A stretch of 35,705 nt of DNA from Streptomyces altiplanensis. GTDB taxonomy: Bacteria; Actinomycetota; Actinomycetes; Streptomycetales; Streptomycetaceae. The translations under genes were made by a program, and so were the position numbers. The stretch covers positions 1 to 35,705 of the forward strand of contig RHMC01000069.1 in assembly GCA_003719395.1 (NCBI GenBank), in the 5' to 3' direction. How positions within the stretch are numbered: position 1 is the stretch's first letter; every line of letters starts with the position of its first letter. Below the pieces are notes generated by a model. That model was given only the letters and a program-made list of their open reading frames with translations. It was not told where the DNA came from and did not search any database. Below are positions 29,659 through 35,705 of the stretch, one piece after another.

Positions 29659-29889
29659 GAGCGATGAAGACATTACACGGTTGCCCGCCGATCGCCCAAA
29701 TCCGTTTTCCGGCCCCGCTCCCCCGCCCTCTTTCCCGCGCTCACCCCACCCGTCCCGTACGCCACTCGTGCCCACACTGGTACGACTATTGCGCTCCTCG
29801 CCGAAGGCTGGTTTGCGGCCCCCTAGGCTCGACTCACGCTGCGTGATCTTGATCTTGATCTTGTACGCCCGAGCCCCCGCAGGAGCCCG

Positions 29890-31148
29890 ATGTCCGACAG
29901 CCAGCCGCAGCCGCCCCGTTCGTCCGGCGGCGGCTCGGGAAACAGCGACGGCCTGCCCGGCACCGACAGCACCACGCTGCTGCTGTGCTCGGCCCGTCTC
30001 ACCGACGGCCGGACCGTGGACGTACGGCTCAGTGACGGGCGCATCGAGGCCGTCGGCACCGCGGGCAGCCTCCCCGCGGTGGGCGCGCGCGTGGACCTCA
30101 GTGGCCACCTCCTGCTGCCCGCCCCCGCCGAGCCGCACGCCCACAGTGACACTGCTCTCACCGCCGACGCCGGCGGCCCGGTTCCGTACCGCACCGAGGA
30201 GGTCCAGCGCCGCACCACCGAGGCGGTGCTGCTCCAGCTAGGGCACGGCGCGACCGCGGTGCGCTCGCACGTGCGGATCGGGGACGTGCAGGGGCTCAGG
30301 TCCATGGAGGCGGTGCTCCAGGCGCGGCGCTCGCTGCGCGGGCTGGCCGATCTGACCGCCGTCGCCGTGCCCCGGCTGCTCACCGGCCTCGCGGGCGCGG
30401 ACGGCCTGTCGATGCTGCGGGACGCCGTGAAGATGGGCGCCGGCGCGGTGGGGGGCCTGCCCGGAGCTCGACCCCGACCGGCCGGCTACACGGAGGCGGT
30501 CCTGGAGGTCGCCGCCGAGCACGGCTGCCCCGTGGACCTCCATACGGAAGGTGACGATCCGGCCCGGCGCGCCGGCTCGCGGCGATGGTGGGCGGCCTGC
30601 GGCCCGGGGTCACGATCGGTCCGTGCGCCGGGCTCTCCCGGCTGCCCCTGGAGGCGGCGAAGCGTGCCGCCGGACAGCTGGCCGCGGCCGGGGTGACCGT
30701 GGTCTGCCTGCCGCAGGGCAACTGCGCGGGGGTGGAACGGCGGGGCGGCGGGCCGGCTCCCGTACGGCTGCTGCGGGCGGCCGGGGTGCGGGTCGCCGCG
30801 GGCAGCGGGGCGCTGCGGGACGTGGCCAATCCGGTGGGGCGCGGGGATCCGCTGGAGGCCGCCTACCTGCTGGCCTCGCAGGGCGGGATGCGGGCTTCGG
30901 ACGCGTACGGAACGGTGAGCTCGGCGGCGCGGGAGGCGATGGGGCTGCCCGAGGTGCGGGTGGAGGCCGGGTTTCCGGCGGAGTTGGTCGCCGTACGCGG
31001 AGAGCGGATCGCGGGGGTGCTGTCGCTCGCGTACAGCCGCGTCGTCATCCACCGCGGGCGGGTGGTGGCGCGTACCAGCGCGGTACGGGAGTACTGCGAC
31101 TCGGCGGCCGCCGTCGCGCTCGGCCTGCCGCGCCAGGGGCGGGGCTGA
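29890..31148 (+). CDS. Amidohydrolase-fold protein, cytosine-deaminase-like but with degenerate metal site (frame breaks)
   Basis: The ATG at 29890 has AGGAG 4 nt upstream. The N-terminus is a composite beta-sandwich (LLLCSARLTDGRTVDVRLSDGRIEAVGT), then HLLLPAPAEPHAHSDTALT with an HxH, and later CPVDLHTEGDDPA. The end is YSRVVIHRGRVVA. A base is missing near 30573 (ARLAAMVGGLRPG follows in the next frame), and a compensating pair (extra near 30456, missing near 30478) probably distorts CPELDPDPAGY. Corrected length is 419 residues. The positions where cytosine deaminase has its second-half His and Asp read GPCAGLSR and GSGALRD, so those ligands appear lost and activity is doubtful. Three tandem GATCTT units (29845-29862) lie in the leader. 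Confidence 0.7.
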
Positions 31149-31171
31149 GCCGGCGCGCGCACCGCGCCTCA

Positions 31172-31190
31172 CCCGGGCGTTCCGCCCGGG
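31172..31190 (+). terminator. Hairpin after the amidohydrolase-like gene
   Basis: An 8-bp perfect stem (31172-31179 with 31183-31190) with a 3-nt loop lies 23 bp past the stop. There is no T tract. Confidence 0.5.
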
Positions 31191-31226
31191 GCGGCCGGGA
31201 CCCGAGCACGCGCGCAGAGGTGCGCG

Positions 31227-31232
31227 TACGGT
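31227..31232 (+). promoter_or_regulatory. -10 element of a probable leaderless gene
   Basis: TACGGT lies exactly 7 nt before the ATG at 31240, which lacks a Shine-Dalgarno. This is the common Streptomyces arrangement in which the A of ATG is the first transcribed base. Confidence 0.5.
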
Positions 31233-31239
31233 CGGGAAC

Positions 31240-31895
31240 ATGCGCATTGTCATCGCGGGTGGACATGGTCAGATCGCACTGCGGCTGGAGCGGTTGCTCG
31301 CCGCACGCGGGTACGAGGTCGCGGGCATCGTCCGCGATTTCGGGCAGAGCGAGGATCTGCGGGAGGCGGGCGCCGAGCCGGTCGTGCTCGACCTGGAATC
31401 GGCCTCCGCCGAGCAGGTCGCCGAGGTGCTGGAAGGCGCCGACGCCGCTGTCTTCGCGGCGGGCGCGGGGCCCGGGAGCGGCACCGGGCGCAAGGACACG
31501 GTGGACCGGGGCGCGGCCGTGCTCTTCGCGGACGCGGAGGAGCGGGCGGGCGTACGCCGCTTCCTCGTCGTGTCCTCGATGGGAGCGGATCCGGAGCGGG
31601 CGGGCGACGAGGTCTTCGACACGTACCTGCGCGGCAAGGGCGCGGCGGACGCGGACGTACGCTCCCGGACCGGCCTGGACTGGACGATCCTGCGGCCGGG
31701 CAGCCTGACGAACGACGCGGGCACGGGGCTCGTGCGCCTCGGGGCCTCGACGGGGCGTGGTCCGGTGGCGCACGCGACGTGGCGGCCGTCCTGGCCGAGC
31801 TGCTGGAGACTCCGTCGACGGCGGGTCTGACTCTGGAGCTGGTCAGCGGCTCGGTGCCGGTCACGGTCGCGGTGAAGGACGTTGCCGGTAACTGA
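31240..31895 (+). CDS. NAD(P)-binding SDR-like protein (frame broken near the 3' end)
   Basis: It starts MRIVIAGGHGQIALRLERLLAARGYEVAGIVRD, a Rossmann nucleotide-binding motif (GGHGQIA). FLVVSSMGAD and DWTILRPGSLTND are typical of NmrA/YwnB-like NAD(P)-binding proteins. A base is missing near 31776; the conserved end (RDVAAVLAELLETPSTAGLTLELVSGS…DVAGN) continues in the next frame to a TGA at 31895, giving 218 residues. It is probably a non-catalytic redox sensor or epimerase-like reductase of unknown substrate. Confidence 0.82.
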
Positions 31896-31901
31896 ACGTC
31901 A

Positions 31902-31931
31902 TGCGGCTGCCGGAGAGTTCCGGCAGCCGCA
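31902..31931 (+). terminator. Strong hairpin after the SDR-like gene
   Basis: A 13-bp perfect stem (31902-31914 with 31919-31931) with a GAGT loop lies 6 bp past the stop. A second perfect 9-bp hairpin (31971-31979 with 31984-31992) follows. Confidence 0.7.
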
Positions 31932-31941
31932 GTGTTGCGGA

Positions 31942-31973
31942 TGTCGAGGGTTCCGGGTGTCGAGGGTTCCGGG
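31942..31973. repeat. 16-bp tandem duplication
   Basis: TGTCGAGGGTTCCGGG occurs twice back to back (31942-31957 and 31958-31973) between convergent transcription units. No coding role. Confidence 0.85.
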
Positions 31974-32002
31974 CCGGTTCATCAACCGGCCCGTCAACCA
32001 GA

Positions 32003-32044
32003 AAACCCCCTCAGGTCCGCATTTCTGCAGTCCGGAGGGGGTTT
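32003..32044 (-). terminator. tRNA-Tyr terminator
   Basis: A 10-bp perfect stem (32035-32044 with 32003-32012) is followed on the minus strand by TTCTGG after a run GGGGGTTTT, 9 bp beyond the tRNA. Confidence 0.75.
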
Positions 32045-32053
32045 CCCTACCTG

Positions 32054-32135
32054 TGGCGGCGCCAGGATTCGAACCTGGGAAGGCTAAGCCGGCGGATTTA
32101 CAGTCCGCTCCCATTGGCCACTCGGGCACACCGCC
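32054..32135 (-). tRNA. tRNA-Tyr (GTA anticodon)
   Basis: 82 nt with a long class II variable arm. Acceptor GGCGGTG/CGCCGCC, anticodon loop CTGTAAA, T arm CCAGGTTCGAATCCTGG. CCA is not encoded. Confidence 0.95.
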
Positions 32136-32255
32136 ATGGGATGTCGCTTCGGGCGACGCCTGGGCGGTGTTCCGTGGCAACGACGTAAACGATACCCGAT
32201 ACCCGGGGGTGCTCCGCCACCGGATTGATCAGTGCTCGGGGCGGGCGCGGGTGAC

Positions 32256-32261
32256 TAGGCT
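32256..32261 (+). promoter_or_regulatory. Possible -10 of the yajQ promoter
   Basis: TAGGCT lies about 98 bp before the yajQ start; no clear -35 precedes it at 17-18 bp. Low-confidence assignment based on the hexamer and position only. Confidence 0.3.
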
Positions 32262-32358
32262 TTACGGAAGCGGCACGGGAGCACCGGCCGCGTACCCCGC
32301 CCGGCGAGGCAACCCGGAACCGGTACCCCCATCCCCCGATCACAAGGAGCCACAGGAC

Positions 32359-32847
32359 ATGGCCGACTCCAGTTTCGACATCGTTTCGAAGGTCGAGCGG
32401 CAGGAGGTCGACAACGCCCTCAACCAGGCCGCGAAGGAGATCTCGCAGCGCTACGACTTCAAGAACGTCGGCGCCTCGATCGATTGGTCCGGCGAGAAGA
32501 TCCTGATGCAGGCCAACTCCGAGGAGCGGGTCAAGGCGATCCTCGACGTCTTCGAGACCAAGTTGGTCAAGCGTGGGATCTCGCTCAAGGTGCTGGACGC
32601 CGGCGAGCCGCAGCTGTCCGGCAAGGAGTACAAGATCTTCGCGTCCATCGAGGAGGGCATCTCCCAGGACAACGCCAAGAAGGTGGCGAAGATCATCCGC
32701 GATGAGGGTCCCAAGGGCGTCAAGGCGCAGGTCCAGGGCGACGAGCTGCGGGTCAGCTCGAAGAGCCGTGACGACCTCCAGGCCGTGCAGGCGCTGCTCA
32801 AGGGCAAGGACTTCGATTTCGCGCTGCAGTTCGTGAACTACCGCTGA
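32359..32847 (+). CDS. yajQ: YajQ family nucleotide (cyclic-di-GMP) binding protein
   Basis: 162 residues; the ATG at 32359 has AAGGAG 9 nt upstream. It begins ADSSFDIVSKVERQEVDNALNQAAKEISQRYDFKNV and ends DFDFALQFVNYR, both signatures of YajQ/DUF520. Members bind nucleotides or RNA, and some are c-di-GMP effectors that modulate transcription factors. In Streptomyces c-di-GMP controls development, but a role for this protein is not established by the sequence. It stands alone, with a strong terminator behind it. Confidence 0.95.
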   Translation: MADSSFDIVSKVERQEVDNALNQAAKEISQRYDFKNVGASIDWSGEKILMQANSEERVKAILDVFETKLVKRGISLKVLDAGEPQLSGKEYKIFASIEEGISQDNAKKVAKIIRDEGPKGVKAQVQGDELRVSSKSRDDLQAVQALLKGKDFDFALQFVNYR

Positions 32848-32866
32848 CCTGGCGGTTCGCCGCGGA

Positions 32867-32903
32867 GCGGGGGTGGAGGCGGCGCGGCCGGCTCCACCCC
32901 CGC
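32867..32903 (+). terminator. yajQ terminator
   Basis: A 12-bp perfect GC stem (32867-32878 with 32892-32903) with a 13-nt loop lies 20 bp past the stop. No T tract. Confidence 0.65.
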
Positions 32904-33009
32904 CGCGATGTCCGAATTCCGCCAGCTCCGGCGGGCCCGGCGCCGCAGACTCGTCGTGACGGGGCGTACGGGAACGTACGGGAACGCACTGTGAGGGAAG
33001 GGACCGGCC

Positions 33010-33528
33010 ATGACGCTCTACGCGACCGTGGACAGCCCACTGGGTGAGCTGCTGCTGGTGGGCGAGGAGTCCGCGACCGCCGTCGGCGGTACGGCGCTGG
33101 CCTCGCTGTCGGTGCCCGGGCAGAAGGGCGGAGTCGCCGTCGGTGACGTGCCGGACGGGTGGCGGCGCGCGCCCGGGGCCTTCGAGGAGATCGCGCGGCA
33201 GGTGCGGGCGTACTTCGGCGGGGAACTGACGCGCTTCGACGTGGAGTACGCCGGCGGTGTCGGTACGGACTTCCAGCGGCGGGTGTGGGAGGCGCTGGAG
33301 ACGATTCCGTACGGCACCACGACGTCGTACGGAAAGCTCGCCGAGCGGATCGGGGTCTCGCGGGCCGGGGTGCGGGCGCTGGGAACGGCGATCGGGCGCA
33401 ACCCGCTGCTCGTCGTGCGGCCGTGCCACCGGGTGATCGGGGCGAACGGCTCGCTGACCGGGTACGCGGGCGGACTCGAACGCAAGCGGCGGTTGCTGGA
33501 ACTCGAGGGGGCCGGGACGCCGGCGTGA
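33010..33528 (+). CDS. ogt: O6-methylguanine-DNA methyltransferase
   Basis: 172 residues; the ATG at 33010 has a GGGAAGGGA purine tract upstream. The C-terminal domain contains FQRRVWEALETIPYGTTTSYGKLAERIG, the recognition helix region RAGVRALGTAIGRNPLLVV, and the active-site PCHRVIGANGSLTGYAGGLERK with acceptor Cys139. It removes alkyl groups from O6-guanine by suicide transfer. It lacks the Ada regulatory N-domain. Its TGA overlaps the alkB GTG (GTGA), so the two repair genes form an operon. Confidence 0.95.
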   Translation: MTLYATVDSPLGELLLVGEESATAVGGTALASLSVPGQKGGVAVGDVPDGWRRAPGAFEEIARQVRAYFGGELTRFDVEYAGGVGTDFQRRVWEALETIPYGTTTSYGKLAERIGVSRAGVRALGTAIGRNPLLVVRPCHRVIGANGSLTGYAGGLERKRRLLELEGAGTPA

Positions 33529-34180
33529 CCGGGCTGTTCCCCCGGGAGCGGGCGCAGATCGCGCCGGGGGCGGTGCACGTGCCCGGCTGGCTGTCGGTGG
33601 ACGAGCTGCGGGAGCTGGTCGGGGCGTGCCGGGAGTGGGCGCGGGGTCCGGTGCCGATCCGGCGCACACGGCTGCCGAACGGCGGGGTCATGTCGGTGCG
33701 GACGGTGTGCGTGGGGTGGCACTGGCAGCCGTACCGGTACACGCGCACGGAGACGACGTGAACGGCGCGCCGGTGGCCGCGTTTCCCGGGTGGCTGGCGG
33801 AGCTGGGGCGGCGGGCGCTGGCCGTCGCGTACGGGGACGAGGAGGCGGCGCGGGGATACGCGCCGGACACCGCGCTCGTCAATTTTTATGACGGCGACGC
33901 GAAGATGGGGATGCACCAGGACAGGGACGAGCGGTCCGGGGCTCCCGTGGTGTCGCTGAGCATCGGCGACACGTGCGTCTTCAGGTTCGGCAATACGGAG
34001 AGCCGGGGGCGGCCCTACACGGATGTGGAGCTGGCCTCGGGGGATCTCTTCGTCTTCGGGGGGCCTTCGCGCTTCGCGTACCACGGGGTGCCGAAGGTGC
34101 TGCCGGGGACCGGTGGTCCGGGGACCGGGATGGCGGGCGGGCGGCTCAACATCACGTTGCGGGAGACGGGGCTCGGGTAG
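33525..34180 (+). CDS. alkB: AlkB-family Fe(II)/2-oxoglutarate DNA dealkylase (frame broken once)
   Basis: The GTG at 33525 overlaps ogt by 4 bp. The first 76 residues (TGLFPRERAQIAPGAVHVPGWLSVDELRELV…VGWHWQPYRYTRTE) are followed by a frame break near 33752, where one base is missing. Restored, the protein is 218 residues with the iron ligands His131 and Asp133 (MHQDRDE), His187 (RFAYHGV) and the 2-oxoglutarate-binding Arg207/Arg213 (RLNITLRETG). It oxidatively removes methyl groups from 1-methyladenine and 3-methylcytosine. Coupled with ogt it gives a two-enzyme alkylation-repair unit. Confidence 0.92.
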
Positions 34181-34237
34181 CTCAGGTGGCTCTGGACGGC
34201 TCAGGTGGCTCTGAGTGGCTCAGGTGGCTCAGCGGGG
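34181..34237. repeat. Three tandem copies of a 19-bp repeat
   Basis: Units start at 34181, 34200 and 34219, each beginning CTCAGGTGGCTC, with a variable last part. The array begins right after the alkB stop, and its third unit contains the end of the convergent GlsB-family gene. Confidence 0.85.
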
Positions 34238-34498
34238 ACGTGAGTGGCCGAAGAGGATCCGGTACACGACCAGGAGGGCGAGCGCCCCACCGATGGCGGC
34301 GGCCCAGGTGGCCCCGTCGTAGAACTCGTTGGCGATCGGGCGGTCGAGGTAGCGGGCCGAGGCCCAGCCGCCGATGAACGCGCCCGCGACCCCGATGAGG
34401 GTCGTGCCGATCAGGCCGCCCGGATCGCGCCCGGGAAGCAGGATTTTGGCGACGGCTCCGGAGAGCAGGCCGAGGACGATCCAGCTGATGATGCTCAT
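34229..34498 (-). CDS. GlsB/YeaQ/YmgE family small membrane protein
   Basis: 89 residues from the ATG at 34498. Three hydrophobic segments: residues 3-20 (IISWIVLGLLSGAVAKIL), 29-45 (LIGTTLIGVAGAFIGGW) and 63-82 (ATWAAAIGGALALLVVYRIL). The Gly-rich LLPGRDPGGLIGT motif between the first two is characteristic of the transglycosylase-associated/stress-response family. Function is uncertain. It is convergent with alkB and divergent from the permease. Confidence 0.88.
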   Translation of the reverse strand: MSIISWIVLGLLSGAVAKILLPGRDPGGLIGTTLIGVAGAFIGGWASARYLDRPIANEFYDGATWAAAIGGALALLVVYRILFGHSRPR

Positions 34499-34555
34499 GC
34501 AGCCGAAGACGTTCCGGAGCTCCGGGTGGTTGCCCGGCTCAGTAGGGTGCGGCGC

Positions 34556-35705
34556 ATGACACAGGAACTGCGACGGACGCTCGGGGTCTTCGATGCCGTG
34601 GTGGTCGGGCTCGGGGCGATGGTCGGCGCGGGGATCTTCGTGGCGCTCGCGCCGGCGGCGGGGGCGGCTGGCTCCGGGACGCTGCTGCTGGCGGGGCTGG
34701 CGCTGGCCGCTGTGGTGGCGTACTGCAACGCGATGTCCTCCGCACGGCTCGCGGCCCGCTATCCGCCTCCGGCGGGACGTACGTGTACGGGCGGGAGCGG
34801 CTCGGGCCCTTCTGGGGGTATCTGGCGGGCTGGGGTTTCGTGGTGGGGAAGACCGCTTCCTGCGCGGCCATGGCGCTGACGGTCGGGGCCTACGTGTGGC
34901 CGGAGCAGGCGCACGGGGTGGCTGTCGCCGCTGTGGTGGTGCTGACCGCGGTGAACTACGGGGGTGTTCAGAAGTCGGCGTGGCTGACGCGGGCGATCGT
35001 GGCGGTGGTGCTGGCGGTGCTGGTGGCTGTCGTGGCGGTGTGTCTCGGGGCGGAGGGGCCTGCGCTGGGTTCGGGGCCCGGCGGTTCGGGACCCGGTGGG
35101 GTGCTCCAGGCTGCCGGGCTGCTGTTCTTCGCGTTCGCCGGGTACGCGCGGATCGCGACGCTCGGCGAGGAGGTGCGCGATCCGGCCCGTACGGTCCCGC
35201 GCGCGATTCCGGTGGCGCTGGGGATCGCGCTGGTGGTGTACGCGTGCGTGGCGGTCGCGGTGCTGTCGGTGCTGGGGGCCGGGGAACTGGCCTCTTCCAC
35301 GGCGCCCTTGGCGGACGCGGTGCGGGCGGCGGGCGCGGGGGAGCTGGCGCCCGTGGTGCGGACCGGTGCGGCTGTGGCGGCGCTCGGGTCGTTGCTGGCG
35401 CTGATCCTCGGGGTGTCGCGTACGACGCTGGCGATGGCCAGGGACGGTCATCTGCCGGGTGCGCTGGCCGCCGTACATCCGCGGTTCCAGGTGCCGCACC
35501 GGGCCGAGTTGGCGGTGGGGGCGGTTGTCGCTGTGGTGGCCGCGACTGGTGATGTGCGTGGAGCCATTGGGTTTTCGTCGTTCGGGGTGCTGGTGTACTA
35601 CGCGATCGCCAACGCCTCGGCGTGGACGCTGGGTCCGGGGCGCGGGCGGGTCGTGGCGGCGGGCGGGGCCGTGGGGTGCGCGGGGCTGGCGTTCGCGCTG
35701 CCGGT
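34556..35705 (+). CDS. APC-family amino acid permease, 3' end beyond the window (frame broken once)
   Basis: The ATG at 34556 (MTQELRRTLGVFDAVVVGLGAMVGAGIFVALAPAAG) has no Shine-Dalgarno, and TAGGGT 7 nt upstream suggests a leaderless transcript. GLGAMVGAGIF is the conserved first-helix unwound motif of APC transporters. Near 34765 one base is missing in what should read YPASGGTYVYGRERLG; beyond it the frame stays open to the window edge with further transmembrane segments (GFVVGKTASCAAMALTVGAYV, LLFFAFAGYARIATLGEEVRDP, GSLLALILGVSRTTLAMARDG). It is likely an amino acid importer of unknown specificity. Incomplete at the right edge. Confidence 0.88.

Noticed and set aside
29845..29862. (GATCTT)x3 as an operator
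   Set aside because: Three short direct copies without symmetry or a partner regulator nearby. Noted only in the gene entry.

Overview
This window is chromosomal DNA of a high-GC actinomycete, almost certainly Streptomyces. The evidence is third-position GC bias throughout, Streptomyces-type RpoB/RpoC/NusG, and the gene order aspC–trpT–secE–nusG–rplK–rplA–rplJ–rplL–rpoB–rpoC. The secE–rpoC block reads on the minus strand.

Left region (about 1–10,700, mostly minus strand): a compact tail-and-lysis gene cluster lies directly downstream of the rpoC terminator. In transcription order it encodes a tail terminator, the major (non-contractile) tail tube protein, a frameshifted tail-assembly chaperone pair, a coiled-coil protein, a short tape measure, a distal tail protein, a Tal-type baseplate hub, a Pro-rich small protein, a putative receptor-binding protein, a zinc amidase endolysin, a 48-residue putative holin, a coiled-coil/TM lysis accessory protein and a small unknown protein. 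No capsid, portal, terminase, integrase, sheath or att site is visible. The most economical reading is an F-type (siphovirus-tail-like) bacteriocin, i.e. a tailocin, domesticated between rpoC and where rpsL would be expected beyond the left edge. A LexA/SOS-type operator sits in front of the last gene. A low-GC DUF3592-like membrane protein gene is inserted in the opposite orientation in the middle of the tail module.

Centre (10,840–23,100): transcription and translation core genes with well-formed terminators and attenuators (rpoC end, rplL–rpoB, rplJ leader, rplA end, nusG end) and a clear rpoB promoter, then tRNA-Trp.

Right region (23,200–35,705): aspC, an adenosine-deaminase family gene, a TetR/NAD(P)-reductase divergent pair with two operator copies, murB, a HadB/HadA-like hydratase pair, rpmG, tRNA-Met, tRNA-Thr, an amidohydrolase-fold gene, a second NAD(P)-binding protein, tRNA-Tyr, yajQ, an ogt–alkB alkylation-repair operon, a GlsB-family protein and the start of an APC permease cut by the window edge.

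Sequence quality: about a dozen single-base indels break otherwise perfect reading frames, including essential rpoB and murB. I count them as probable consensus errors, because restoring each base gives full-length conserved proteins whose lengths are exact multiples of three. Affected genes are annotated as single CDSs with the break noted.
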